From: Pieris napi
Taxonomy: Eukaryota; Arthropoda; Insecta; Lepidoptera; Pieridae
Reading direction: 5' to 3'
DNA: 64,000 bases
Assembly (NCBI RefSeq): GCF_905475465.1
Contig: NC_062259.1
Location: forward strand, 4,660,501 to 4,724,500
Position 1 is the stretch's first letter, and every line of letters starts with the position of its first letter. A program made the translations under genes and the position numbers. Below are positions 22,896 to 35,300 of this stretch, piece by piece. Under the pieces are notes generated by a model that worked only from the letters and a program-made list of their open reading frames with translations, was not told the DNA's origin and did no database searches.

Positions 22896-23465
22896 CAGGG
22901 GTCTCCAAACTTTCCAGCCTTAGGGCCATACTGATTACTCCAGTAAGTTCCGAGGGCCTAAACCATATGTCATTATGCTTGTTATAAGTTATGTTTTTAT
23001 CACAAAAACAATAATAATAAGCCTACAACAATGTTATGAGTAGTTAGCCCATGACCATATCAATGTAGATAATTATTCAACATAAAATTAGAATACTTCA
23101 GTAAACTAAATTTAATTTGCTATAAAAATATGTTCTTTAAAAGGATTTTTCATGTATGCTAGCTCTCCGCGGGCCGGACAAAATCTGTCCGTCGGCCAGA
23201 TGTGGCCCTCGGGCCGAAGTTTGGAGACCCCTGCCCTGCGATTCTGTAACTCACTTTTCGAACTCACACAGCGGTTTTCGCATCGGCGGTCGCTCTCAAA
23301 TCAGTCGTGAAGCAGTCATTTTATGATTTGCATTCTTGCTTGTAGTTAATTGTTTATTAGAATGCCAAATCATAAAATGACTGCTTCACGACTGATTTGA
23401 GAGCGACCGCCGATGCGAAAACCGCTGTCTGAGTTCGAAAAGTGAGTTACAGAATCGCAGGGCTG
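22896..23465. mobile_element. hAT element interrupted by a second MITE
   Basis: The outer element starts CAGGGGTCTCCAAACTTTCC and its own right end reads AAGTTTGGAGACCCCTG (to 23233). The outer 8-bp target duplication is GTCTAGAC at 22888-22895 and at 23466-23473. The right copy is displaced because a 229-bp MITE sits at the element's right end. CAGGGGT...ACCCCTG ends with an 8-bp duplication are typical of hAT transposons. The interior has no transposase. Confidence 0.85.
23234..23462. mobile_element. 229-bp near-perfect hairpin MITE, 3-bp target duplication
   Basis: The ends are CCCTGCGATTCTGTAACTCA and its reverse complement TGAGTTACAGAATCGCAGGG. The two arms, each about 103 bases, differ by only a few changes around a roughly 20-base loop. 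A CTG triplet flanks both sides (23231-23233 and 23463-23465) and completes the host hAT end when the insert is removed. The three-base duplication suggests a PIF/Harbinger- or CACTA-like mobiliser; the family is uncertain. Confidence 0.85.
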
Positions 23466-23473
23466 GTCTAGAC

Positions 23474-25200
23474 CAAGGAATTTGAATAAGAAAAGCGAAG
23501 ATAACTTGTGGAAGGACCAATGGGAACCGGAGTCTCAATGTTTGAATTGTATTGTTATTACGATTAAGGATCTAAGTTTAATGTGTGTAATGAAGACTGA
23601 ACACCGGAACAGTTGAAGGGAGTATCTATTTCCGACGGAGCTCGGTCATTGACACTGATCCGGAACCACACATGAGCTATTAAGTACAAACAACTTTTAT
23701 ACTTTAATTGATACTGAATTAATAATATCCAATTTCTATTGTTGTTCAATCAATGTGAACGAACCTTCCCAATTTTAATATGACTGCGGTATTATTTTAA
23801 GATGCCTTAAGCGATTTTGATCAGTTGGAAAACAACCCTTTGTTTGAGGTAGACGTGATGTGAGCGTCATAATATTCTCTTACACCTACATAATAAATAC
23901 GGCAAATTAATTAGTTTCCTAGAAAAAACTAGAGAAACCACAGTACAACATCTCATAGCGCTAACACATTAAATACATAATTTAAGAAGAAAGTTTTAAT
24001 AAACAATTCTTATGCGACTCTTTCTTCAGAGTCGCAGGAGTCGTGAGACAGGTTTATAGGGTTCACTGACACAATGTGTTCGACGCTAAATAAATTAAGA
24101 ATCGTCAAAGGACTTCTTATGAAGCGCAGTTGCATCATTGTAATAAAAATTCGGCCTAAAAAGTTGGTGCCTTTCTTCCGAGAACGCGGCAAACGAGAAA
24201 GGGATTCACAGAAAGGCGCCCGATTCTTTCTTTCACTTGTTTTAAGCGAGGGGCGGCTTCAATAGTTCCGCGTGTATTGAATTCTTTGACAGATTATCTC
24301 TATAGGTGCTTTGGAAAACTTTAACTGTGAGCCTAAAAGTAGGTGAACTTATGTCAAGACGTACAACTTAATAATTTATCTAAATTTCTGTGTGTCGCGT
24401 GGTTTGTAGTACTCGTTCACATCATCGCCATTACGTTTGAAAGAGAGTTTGTATGAATATTTAAATACCAATGCAAATACTTAGAATTCCTTACGATCAC
24501 CGGTTATAACAAATTATAACTAATTGACATGACATTTTCTTTTTAAATATGATCCAGAAGAATAAAATTATGTATGTTTGTAAACAGATATTTTCAAACA
24601 TAAAAGGTCCTGTAGACATTGACCTGATTAGTTTGCTTAATAAATTTTAACTAAAAAAAGGTAACTGTAAAAAATTCTCGGAATTCGGAACATATTTGCA
24701 TTTTATTTCAAATCACGAAAATCGATTGGACGTGGTTGTATTTCCGTTCGTAGTGTAGAATCGCCCAGCCCTGTGTTTCTTTTTTTGCCCCCCGTGGATT
24801 CCAATGCCCCATGTCCAACCTGTAAGTCCAGCACTTTGCCGTGCATTGACCGCGCCACTGAGTGCAAAGCCGTTGGACAAGATACAGTGAACGTTTCGAA
24901 GATTCCCGTAAACCATTATCAACGATTTATTTATATTTGCCTCCTCATCCTCTGTTTTAATATCGATTGTGTGTGTGTCTAACGTTTGGCCGATATTAGA
25001 CTAGAAATATAAGGATAATATAATATAATAACGGCTTAAAATGTAATTGATAATCTGTGAGTTTTCCTTAGTAATATATAGTTAATTACCATTGAAGTGA
25101 TAGTGTACGAAAACGGTTAATGTATAACTATTCACAGTATTTATATGTGTTTGCTATATTTGTGTCATCGATCATGAGAATAGTGTAACTATTAGATAAA
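23474..25200. other. intergenic, no gene supported
   Basis: No host exon was recognised. A small perfect hairpin with 8-bp stem GCGACTCT/AGAGTCGC lies at about 24013-24034. Short GC-richer patches at 24170-24260 and 24770-24880 carry no motif I could place. Confidence 0.45.
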
Positions 25201-25229
25201 TATGTGACGTTTGTTAGAGAAGGATTAAA

Positions 25230-25565
25230 AGGATCGTTGCGCGAATGAGACAGGACGAAAGAAATGTCGCGGCGCGGCGGCGGTTGCGCGCACGCCGTTC
25301 ATTGATGGGCAGGCGCCGTGGAGGGATGAGGAGTGGGGGCGAGGAATGCGGCCGCGGCGAGCAATGACCGCGCCAGGGTCGCTTCCTTTACGAGAAGCGC
25401 GGGCCGTCGTACTACAGCCGATTCCCCTGCGCCCGCTCCCCCATGGTACAGCGTACTACATGTACATGGCTCTAGCGGCGGCGACGCGCGCGTTTCGATC
25501 CGCAGTCCGTTAGAAAAATTAAGTGCGCCGCATTCCGCGACCGTTTCGGTATCTCTATGGAACGT
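25230..25565. promoter_or_regulatory. CpG-rich island, possible promoter or first exon
   Basis: A dense CG stretch (gtcgcggcgcggcggcggtt near 25267) spans about 330 bases between AT-rich flanks. It contains 'cgcacgccgttcattgatg', which resembles 'cgccgcgcgttcactgatg' in the 43.7-45.3 kb CpG region. A GTG-initiated 102-codon plus-strand frame at 25333-25641 is Ala/Arg/Ser-rich at first, as expected from composition, and is not convincing as a protein. Confidence 0.4.
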
Positions 25566-25649
25566 AGATGTCCTTATTTTATTCGTCTTCTTTATATGGA
25601 ATTTTAATGTACCTTATAATATCAAACACCGATACACCTGAAATAAATT

Positions 25650-27949
25650 AAGCAAAATACTTTCTCAAAATGCAACAATTGGTTTGACCGTGCTATGCGT
25701 TCGTGTTCTACCAAATGTATTCAACGTTTCAGCTCACAAAAAGGCATTCACATTTCCATTTCCCCCATCAAAGACCAACCTATACATTTATAAAATCCAG
25801 GCTTTATCGCGGACAACAGAAATTATTTATACAATGAAAAATATATAAATTTTGGTAATTATTACCAGTATTATTGGGCGAATTTTTGCCATACACCAAC
25901 AAATTCCATTATCCGAAATAATTACGCAGTCCATTATGCCTCAGTGAAAATAGCTGTCGCATCATGACATAATTTAATTAAACAATGTTATTTTACATCG
26001 GCATCGTGTAAAATATTAAATTTTCGTAGGCTTAACAACTCTATAGTAGTATTAATGCATTACGGTATTCGTTTTTATTTTATTGAGCAGTTGAAAATTT
26101 GTAGACATCATTTCATACAAAATAAGGGAAAACCAGCCAGTACTTCAGCCCCTATGGGGTTTTACCTCAGTGTCTTAATAAATAATTAGTGATTGTGTCC
26201 TCACTGTCTTATAGAACATCGTTGTAAGGTTTTATTCGTATTGAAATTGAAGTTACAGTTATTAGTAATAATTACATTTTTATAGAACAATGGCACTGCC
26301 ACAGTGCAGAGCCGGCATTTTGTTTTATGACTCCTCAAAACACTCTTAATGGTAAGTGCCAAAAGAAGAAGCAGCTACTGGTCTTGGACGGTTCAAGCAG
26401 GTCTTCGTCAAATGTTGGCAGAAGATGCTGGTACTGGTGAGCTACTACCCGGAGGAAAGTACTCCATGAGGAGCCGACTTTACGCTTTAGTTGCAGTGGC
26501 ATTGTTCTATAAAATGATAAAATGTCTAACACACTTTGCACACAGTTTACAATGACTGTAAACAATTAATATAGCATTTATAGAATACAATTTCGACGTT
26601 ATAATTAGGTTTTCATTTTCACATCAAACACAGGTTGCAAACAATCAACAGACAACAAACCGGCTCTATCCATTTCGATGACAGACAGACGTACATGAAC
26701 ATGAAAACGTATAAGTCAACCTATTATTCTCCCCTCTGTTTGGATCAGGGGTTGAAATTCGTTATCACAATATGTCGATTATCCTCACTATTCTGGTCAT
26801 TAATTCATGGTATTTATCGCCATGAGAATATTTATTTTTGATAAAATACTTTTTTTATAACGGCTATGTTGTTCGGATGATTAAATTAATCACTACCTTT
26901 GAGTCACATATCTAATAAAAACAATGCAGTTGTAATTGACAGACACACAGACAAGACATGTGCTTGATAAGTTCGAACGCACGACAAGATTGAGAATTAA
27001 CACGTTTAACCAAAATAGTAATATAAGAACTAATATTTATTTCTAACACAAATATACATAAAAAGCAGTACATAAGTTAGACAACGGGGGGCCTTCTCGC
27101 TAACAAGCGATTTCTTCCAGGCAACCCTAATATAGAACAATAATAAAAGAAACACCTACAGAGGGTAAAGTACAAAAAGTACATAAACAACATTACTACG
27201 TAGTATTGATTATAGCAATAAAGAATAAAAATTATAAATTGAAACAAATTAGATTTTTTTGGTGGCAGTGGACGCTGTATACGATATAATAATCTATTTA
27301 GCGCAAATGATTTATTCGGTAGACTTTTAGACGGTAATACAACTACTAACCATATAATTTTAGTGTCATGACAAATTAATTAGTTAGCGAAAGCAACAGG
27401 CAACAGAGCTTGTGCGACATCTAAACTTCTCTCGTACATTACGAATGAATTTTCGTAATAATTCCGATAATTCATATATATGTACACAACTCGACCAGAA
27501 TTCGTTATCATTTCAAAAGTACAAACCTACCTTCTTAGTTCTTACATATTTATGAAACAGGTAATATTAGTTATACAATTAAACCGATTTAATATTGTTC
27601 GAAGAATCACCGCCCCCACTCAGCTAAAAAGCGTTTGGTTCATTAATAAAGTCTATATACATGTAATTTCATTTATCCTATTAATGTCGACTAAAACCAG
27701 ACTAAGCCCTACACTTGAAGCAGTTCACTAATAGTGCAATGAATAATGGATTCAGTAAAACATTGTCAAATAATGTAAAATTTGTGCAGAATCGTTCCGC
27801 GGATTGCACTCAACATAATCCACGTTCGTCGTCCGTGCATAACAAGATTGGCTCTTTTCACAATTTAAAACTATGTATTTTAGTTTAAATTAATGTTTTT
27901 AAAAACGAACCTCTTTTAATTCTCAAGCATTTTTTTGGTAGGATTTTGC
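25650..27949. other. intergenic, no gene supported
   Basis: Mostly AT-rich. A slightly GC-richer segment at 26330-26530 has open frames on both strands but none shows a family motif. No RNA gene or clear repeat boundary was recognised. Confidence 0.45.
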
Positions 27950-28275
27950 TATGGAGTTGTAGGCATGGCGTTTGCGTAGAGATGTTGGCTCCCTCAGTAT
28001 TATCTACCCCATGTATCATGGGGAGTGCTCTGATAAATTGTTTGGACCTGTATCATTGGACATCGAGGTAAAATTCGAGATTCGATTCCTTATCACCTTA
28101 TTAGTGTGTTTTTAAGCAACTTTCAGCCACGTACCACTGCTTTGTGTGCAAAAGTAGCATTCGCTCAAAGCCGCCACACCCGTTAGTCTCCAGGCATAGG
28201 TGCCCATGGGCGGCGGTTCATTCTTTATTCAAAGTGCTCTGCTCGTTTGCCTCCTGTCCCATAAAAATATCAAAT
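27950..28275 (+). mobile_element. degenerate LINE 3' segment
   Basis: With frame changes the sequence reads YPMYHGECSDKLFGPVS, resembling the 'YHGECSEELF' motif near the C-terminus of CR1/Jockey-like reverse transcriptases. It ends with the same tail motifs as the other copies: 'gcccatgggcggcggttc' and 'ctcgtttgcctcctgtccca'. Numerous indels show it is old. Confidence 0.7.
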
Positions 28276-28530
28276 TAATCAAACATTTCCTGGATCTTAA
28301 ATAATTATATTATTTATCTTACCAAGAACACACACAACAATGAAGCCTAAAACAAGGCAGATAAAGAAATTTATCCGCTTAGCAGGCAGACTATTGCAAA
28401 CAATATGTAAATCTGCCGACAGGGCAACAGGTCTCCATTCACGTCACAGGATTAAATAAATGAGAGCCGAGACCAAAGTGTGATAAATGTTTGACCAATT
28501 CGCAAAAACTTTAACTATGGAAATTTGGGG

Positions 28531-28740
28531 TCACTGGCATTCCTGATCAAACCGATGGCAACCGGACGCGGCGAGCTCGGCATCGCGGCGTCCTGCATAC
28601 TCGAGTTGTACCACAAAGTTGATAAAGCAACATAGCTTGTATGTATGCTTATGTAGTTGGTGTCCCACACGGTGCAATGCGCGACCCTGACGCGCTGCCT
28701 TCGGATGCACCGAGCGGCGCAACGTAAACATCATGCAAGG
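28531..28740. promoter_or_regulatory. small CpG-rich patch
   Basis: About 200 bases are GC-rich (ggacgcggcgagctcggcat near 28563) in AT-rich surroundings. Short frames exist on both strands: a plus-strand ATG at 28554 opens for 26 codons and a minus-strand frame for 67. Neither shows a recognisable motif. It may be an unrecognised exon, promoter or captured fragment. Confidence 0.3.
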
Positions 28741-31207
28741 TCAGATCCTACTACGCCTCAACTTTTTTTTAATAAACGCTATACGCAGTACAGGTCGTTA
28801 TCGGTTTATTGTTTCCAATAGTTCTCGCAGCTTCTGTTTGTATTAAAGTTATAAGATTGTTTATTAAAATATGTTCTTATAATTTTCAGCAAATTTAACA
28901 TCCACTTTTTCGTAATCGCCTTAGTCTTGAGAAATATTATGATAACAGCTTACAGTATTTTGAGATGCTGATTAAAATGATTCTAAGAAATACTTCTGAA
29001 GTAAGCTTATAAGTCTCTTAACGGCTTTTGCGCTTCGAGTACAAATTAATTCTACGTAAGTGTTTTTGATAGAGTGTTTTCAGCTTTGTAATATTTTAAG
29101 ATATTCCAATAAAGAAAAACGGGAGCGAAATTCCTAACAAATTGGAATTTTCGGTTTTGAACCAATCTGTGATTTCTATCGTTATTCAACTGTATCAATA
29201 AAAGAGATAGTTCTTTGTTTCAAAAATGAAACATGGAAACGATTTACTAGGATGTTCGATGTGTAAATAAGTGAAATGTATTTTTTTAGCACATAAAACA
29301 ACATGACGGGGAATTGAACATAGACAATGACAGCACCTAACTAGCTTTATATAGCTGTTTCGGCACAAGATCATTAACTTATTACATATTATTGAAAATC
29401 ACTTAATTCTAGGAACCCTGCACGCAAATCACATAGGATTTAATCTACTTAAGCACTCTGTTGAATTGCAATTGGTAATTGTAATTCAACATCCTTGAGA
29501 ATTTCCAATGGAAAAATTTTCCTTTCTTTCTGTTCACTTTCGGGCACTATAAAAACAATAATTTAACATATGGATTTTGTGAGTATATATTTTAAAGAAT
29601 GGGAATTAAACTTTGCTATTGTACTAAAAACAATAAAATTTGTTAAACTGAATATTACAAACAAGGACTTAATGGGCCGAGTGTTGCTTGGGGGCGGGGA
29701 GAAAACCTTCTCCCGAAAGAAGCACATTTCTATCAGCATTATGTTTCTAAATACCTAATATTACTTTATTTACACGTGGTATAGGCAGCCCTAAAGTTAA
29801 TCGATTCCTTTACCACTGAAAAGGAAACAGTGAAATAAATAGTAATAATTTAAGTCTCATGAAGGCCACACTACGGTCACGGTTGGGCTTTGGCGTGCGT
29901 TGTTTAACCCTGAGATCGTGCTTTAAAATTGCGTTGCATCAATGTGCGCATCAATACTTGCTTCTACAGTGAAGGTATTTTTTTTAATCTAAGCTGATTA
30001 TATGTCTATAAAATCAAAGTGTTCAATAAAACGAATACAATCAGAGGACACGATCCATACAGCGTAGCGCCGCTATATTATTATTAGTACACACTATGAC
30101 TATGCTAGATACACATAGATATAATAATCTCTGGTTGCGTGTAGGAGTAGAAAAGCCCCTGAAAGAGAGTCGACTCCCACACACGGCTGCGTCCTTCACC
30201 TGACTAAAATAACGAGGCAGAAAAGTACCAATTTATTCAAGCAGGCTTTGAAAGATCGGGAATCCTTTTCAACTTATTATGAACGCCTACACTCAATCTC
30301 GCCCATTAAATCATTTCTAATAATAAAATAATTAGTACCAGACAAGTAGGTTATAAACAAGTTGTGATCTTACTAGGAAATTAAATACGAGTTCAGAATG
30401 TAAGCTATAATTAAAAAACGATATACAATATTGGAAATAATATATTCATTAAAGACTAGAGCACAGCTGTGAAGTACTTACCACTTTTGTATACTAAATC
30501 CATAATTTTGGCATCGTTTGTTCCAATGTTTTATCCAAGGATAGGCTCACTCATTTAGTAGCGCTGAAGAATGCTGCAGGACCAGTTAGGACGCTCAAAG
30601 TGGTTCTCATAACTGCGTATAACCATTTTAATTCAAAGTTGAATGAGTTTCAATGTATATCTCCCGCATAGTTGCAAGTGCGTATACACATATATGTATG
30701 GACATACCACCCTTAGGCTTATTGTTGTGTAAAAACAAAATAGTGTTTTATTCAAATGAACATAAGTTTTTTTAAAATTGTTTAATAGAACTGTTAGATA
30801 TAAAATAAGGCTTTATAAGTATGATATTATGGGTACAAAAATAGCGGCTTGAATACTCCTACGCGGCAGCCCACCTAGATTAAATTAAATTCGACCCATT
30901 CATATCGCACTCCTACACATTTGGTCTTTATTCAATATATATTCGTATTGAAAATGTATATTTATTATAATGTTTGTTTTTACTCTCACCGCTATTTACC
31001 GATATCGCTTTAACTTTGTGCGGTTATGCAAACTAAAGTCTAGACGGTATAATTCTTTTACGCGTAAATTTATAAATTACAAGATAACGGAAAAACGGTA
31101 TTTGTACTGTACGGTTAATGAGTCGGGATGCTAAATACAGGATATTATTTTCGATCTATATTTATTGCTCACGTATATAATAATATATATGTACCTACAC
31201 GTACCTA
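28741..31207. other. intergenic, no gene supported
   Basis: AT-rich sequence with no coding signal, RNA gene or bounded repeat that I could recognise. Confidence 0.5.
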
Positions 31208-31245
31208 CTAGCTGACACGGCAAACGTTGTTTTGCCATGTATGCC
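31208..31245 (-). mobile_element. Helitron 3' terminus, minus strand
   Basis: Read on the minus strand the sequence ends GGCAAAACAACGTTTGCC (a perfect 6-bp hairpin), then GTGTCAG, then CTAG followed by T. This is a Helitron 3' end. Its 5' end was not found, so only the terminus is annotated. Confidence 0.6.
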
Positions 31246-31289
31246 ATGTGTATCTAGGAAACATTTTTTTAGTTCAATAAATATAACTA

Positions 31290-31330
31290 TCTACTATAAT
31301 AAAAATAGGGATTTATTGAAAAGAGTTGTA
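31290..31330 (+). mobile_element. Helitron 5' terminus, plus strand
   Basis: A|TCTACTATAATAAAAATAGG matches the start of the complete Helitron at 19634. No matching CTAG end was found to the right, so the extent is unknown. Confidence 0.5.
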
Positions 31331-32079
31331 TGTATTTTTGTATGCTGTATCGTATTGTTACTATATTTATTATATGTATTAAATACAATGCTATGCTTAT
31401 AACATGCTAAAGACAGTCTCGCTATACTCACGAAGCGTAACATTAACGCTATAAGTAATTACTACGCATATAAAATTAAGAAAGCCTGAGTGGGTAAAAT
31501 GCAAAACAAACATGAGCATGATGAAAATGTTTACACGAAGATTCAATATATTCTTAAAAGCCTATATTTCCGAAATGCTTTAGAGTCTGTAATATTATGG
31601 CAACACTTTTACTTCACCGGTGCCCTGTCTTGCCACTACAGCCCTCTGAAGTCTGCTGAACAGACGACCCCAACACCCGTTTGATGACAACTGTAGCATT
31701 CCACTAATTGTCTTGAGCGCTTTCAGAGAACTAAGGCACAAATATAAGCAGAAAAAGACATGAGTGTTTTGGTGAATTCAACCATGACCTATGCTAAATG
31801 TAATTGTTATATTACCTCGGTTATTTGATAGTTACATAATTTGCTTTGTAGTTCACTTTTTACAATAGGTTATTCCACTCGACATATGATATTTTGCTGA
31901 TATCCCGTTTTTACATAATGAATCTAAATAAATTTAGGTTTCGCATATATCTGTAATTAAATATACGTAACGATGCTTTGAGAGTTTTTTATTAAAGAAT
32001 TTTGTATGCTGCTTTTTCCTTTTCTTCCGCTTACTCATATTTGACTCATTGGATTGCATATAACTATAATAGTTTCATC

Positions 32080-32231
32080 ATCGGACGTCTAGGTAGAATA
32101 CGAAATTCCACCCGTATCACCTCGACGTCCGTCGTTCCACAACTGAGCAACGCACTCGTGAGCCCTCTGGCATTGAGAGTGTCCATGGGCGGCGGCACTT
32201 AACACCAGGTGAGCCTTCTGCCCGTTTAGAC
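32080..32231 (+). mobile_element. LINE 3' fragment with internal deletion
   Basis: It begins with the reverse transcriptase tail at nucleotide level (ccgtatcacctcgacgtccg, encoding the Y-H-L-D-V-R-R region), jumps after 'caactgagc' directly to 'aacgcactcgtgagccctct', then carries the common 3' tail CAGGTGAGCCTTCTGCCCGT. About 150-200 bp present in the copy at 17.4-18.0 kb is missing at the junction. Confidence 0.8.
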
Positions 32232-32767
32232 ATATACATGGACATAACATTTATTACTAACAAAACATACACACAGAAACACTCAAAATAACTGTTCTAT
32301 GAAAAAAATAACTGAATCTGATTGCAGTATAATGCTTTTATGCGATCCTGAATCAGTGAGTCTGAAACGATAACGCTTTGAAACCTTCCCCTGTTACAAA
32401 AAACGTCAGCATCCTTTCTGAAGGGAAGTCGAAAATTTTAATTTCGTTTCTCCCCCTTGACCGTTCTGTAAATTTCATTGTATGGTTACCTACTTTTCTT
32501 TGTAATTTCTACTATTTCATTTATGCTTGCTGTTTAGGTTTCGTTATTCATAAGCAAAACATGTAATTTCCATGCAACCTCTTCTGTTCCACGTTAAAAT
32601 CTGCTATAATTATTTTATATTATCTATTTCTTATACCTATGTCCTGAAAAATAATACTAATATTAACTTTCTCTGTTTGAATCAATGCTTGAATTGGTTA
32701 TGAAGTGAAAGGCCTAATACGAACCTTTGATTTATATTTTTATTATTCTTATAAGAAATGATGAAGA

Positions 32768-32818
32768 TAAGGAAAATTAGTAATTTTCCTAATTGGTAAT
32801 TTTCCTTATCTTCAATTT
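32768..32818. repeat. inverted repeat, 17-bp arms
   Basis: GAAGATAAGGAAAATTA and its reverse complement TAATTTTCCTTATCTTC flank a 17-base spacer that itself contains another 'taattttcc'. It could fold as a hairpin; no function is evident. Confidence 0.7.
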
Positions 32819-33397
32819 TCTTCTTTGGTTGTAAGTATTTCCTGCTTCTGATAATCACGTTACACTAACTTTAACCTTCCCCCTCAATAACCACTAATTA
32901 AGTTCCCACTACTAATTACGTTCCGTTTTCTGCGCAATGGGTTACCAGAAATTCTCTCCTCTTAAAATTCCTCCCATGATCATTTGTAATATTTATATCT
33001 GACTGCTTCTATTGAATTCGGGGTCTCTTAAATAAATGCTTGACATATGTCGGAATATCTGCTAAAAGTTTCGTTAGGCAATTAACAAAAAAAAATCTTC
33101 ATAATGCATTAATTGTATAATTACTATGAGTTGAGAAGCATGACAATATATTTTGACCTGTATGCTGTGAAGTTTCTCCTTCCCCAGATATGACACTTTG
33201 ACACGCCATGCTGTCTAAACTTGTGTAACTTATCAAGTTTTGCTATGATAAGTTGCACTGCTCTTTACTGTTATGGATAATTGTGCTTCTGGAAACTTCC
33301 CTTTCCTTATAAAACTTCTTTGCAATAGCCCATAGACGAGTAATTATTCTAATTAGCTTAGACGTATACCTTGCTTAGAATACAATACAATATACGC

Positions 33398-33579
33398 AAG
33401 TGGGTGATCAGCCTCCTGTGCCTGACACACCCCGACGACCTTTTGGGTCTTAGGCATGCCGCTTTCACCGTACGTTCGAATGTTAAATGCGCACATAAGA
33501 AGCCTATTGGTGCACAGCCGGGGATCGAACCTACGACCTCAGGGATGAGAGTCTCACACCTCGCCAACACTGCTCTTTT
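33398..33579 (-). mobile_element. tRNA-derived SINE
   Basis: On the minus strand it begins AGAGCAGTGTTGGCGAGGTG, followed by a tRNA B box-like GGTTCGATCCC region and the body that ends 'ggctgatcacccacttgcg'. The tRNA-like head with A and B boxes places it among tRNA-derived SINEs of the kind abundant in Lepidoptera (Metulj-like, from memory). Open frames here on both strands are by-products. Confidence 0.8.
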
Positions 33580-34934
33580 TGCATAGAATAATAATTTAAA
33601 TTTTCAGTAAACAATTGCAACTTGCATAATTGACAAAATGTCAAAATGTGGTGACAGTGTTTGTTACTGATGTTAATTTTTAATGTAGGTTGCTTTAGTT
33701 TCGCAATTAAATCCTGCTGAGTTTGATTATTGGCTGTTTCCAAAGCATATCATGATTTTTTGGAATTACATGAAGTAACTACATATATATACTATATACT
33801 GCGAGGGGCTGTAATTTGAGCTCTCTTCTTTGTTGGATGTATACAACTCTTTGTTCGTAATAATTATGCAGAAAATATGAGTACGCCTGCAAGATGAGCA
33901 TCTATTTCGTGATGGGTTTTAGAAATTCCAACGATACTCTATTGCTTCTTCCTCAAGATCCCATTTATCGGGTGCGAGGATACATTAACTAGTTCCGACA
34001 TGCTAATAAAATATGTACCTATGTAAAGCTGCTTGCTCGGAATGCAACTGATAGTTTTTTTAGAATTACTCTTGGATTACCGAGAAGAAACCTTGGGATG
34101 AAATCTCTTTATCATGCTAAGTAATATGCGCAGTAAATAGTTATTAATAAACCCTTAATGACAATGGGTGATAAATGTTCGATAAATTACGTATTATGAC
34201 GCACAATATTCTCAGTAAACAAGATTATGGAACTTAATAAATGTTCAATAATATTCTCAATAAAATGCTTAATATTTACGATCAAATGATATGAAGTAAA
34301 TATAAGAATTATAGTGCTCAAAAACAATGGACTTACGATTTCAATTGCGTCCCACTTCCTGCTATTCCGTGTGACGCCTGAAGTCTGTAGCATGGCGAAG
34401 ATCCTACTACTAGTAATTAACCTACATATTATAAGGGTGTAGTAGACACTCTTATAATGAAACTCTGAAATGGTTTTTTTGCCGTAGATTGTCCTATGCT
34501 CCTATATAAAGGCTTGTGGACCCGCTGCATACTTTGATAATTGATGCTCAGCGCTTCCTTCTTTTGATAAGCGTGATATCAGTTGCCTCTTGCTGTGAGA
34601 TTTTCTAATTGTTCCTGGGTCAAATTTAAAGCATCCAGCTTTAAATAATTTTCACTTATTATTTACCGCTGAAGAACAACAAAATAATACATTAATGCGA
34701 AATAATTAAATGCTATTAATGCTTTAGGGAGTACCTGCGTCTGGCTTTACTCTCGGGGCGTTACTCCGGCGATTTAGTAAATTGCCACGTTTATAAACCT
34801 AAGAAAGCCTGAATGAGCAAAATATACAGAATTGGCTTGTACAGGCACAGCTGCCTGAAATCATATGACGGTAATCTTTACGCATATACTCTATTAACCT
34901 TCCCCTACTTAATTTGAATCTTAAGAAAATCTAG

Positions 34935-35300
34935 AGACGATGGCAAACGGCCGGATGGGGATTGTTTCATTCCTTGGAGGATGGGACAGGCTTTGGTATG
35001 GTATTCTACTTGTCTGGACACGTTATCCCCGTATCACCATCCTCGGGTAGCAACAGCCGCAGAGCAGTGGAAAACAATAAACTATTCAAATATAGAATTC
35101 TTTCCTCCAATTTTGTTTTTTGTATTTGGAGTAGAGACTCTTGGGCCGTTCAAGTGCTAAGGCGCTAATTAAAGATTGAAGTTGGCGCCTGGTAGATAGT
35201 ACTGGTGAACCCAGAGCTGGTGCTTTCCTTGCTCAACGAATAAGTATCAAAATACAGCGAGCAAATGCTGCCAGCATTAAAGGCACACACACAGGGATCA
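34935..35300 (+). mobile_element. non-LTR retrotransposon C-terminal relic
   Basis: Frames with breaks give RPDGDCFIPWRMGQALVW, then DTLSPYHHP, then VETLGPFK, then LAPGR and, after a shift, TGEPRAGAFLAQRISI and RANAASIKGT. These form the tail domain of a widespread insect non-LTR element (pattern R-P-D-G...D-T-L-A-P...E-T-L-G-P-W-G...QRISIAIQRGNAASI). It is followed by an AT-rich tail. Related relics are at 36455, 39710, 40232 and 42770. Confidence 0.8.

Noticed and set aside
24013..24034. 8-bp stem hairpin considered as a histone-type 3' signal
   Set aside because: Sequence does not match the conserved histone stem-loop and no histone gene is nearby.
25333..25641. 102-codon plus-strand frame in a CpG-rich island
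   Set aside because: It starts with GTG, has composition-driven Ala/Arg/Ser content and no recognisable domain; listed only as part of the island.
26335..26565. Opposing frames of 76 and 68 codons
   Set aside because: Open on both strands in a GC-richer patch, but no family motif or splice evidence chooses one.
33358..33586. Overlapping open frames on both strands (70 and 71 codons)
   Set aside because: They lie entirely in a tRNA-derived SINE copy; similar frames recur in other copies.
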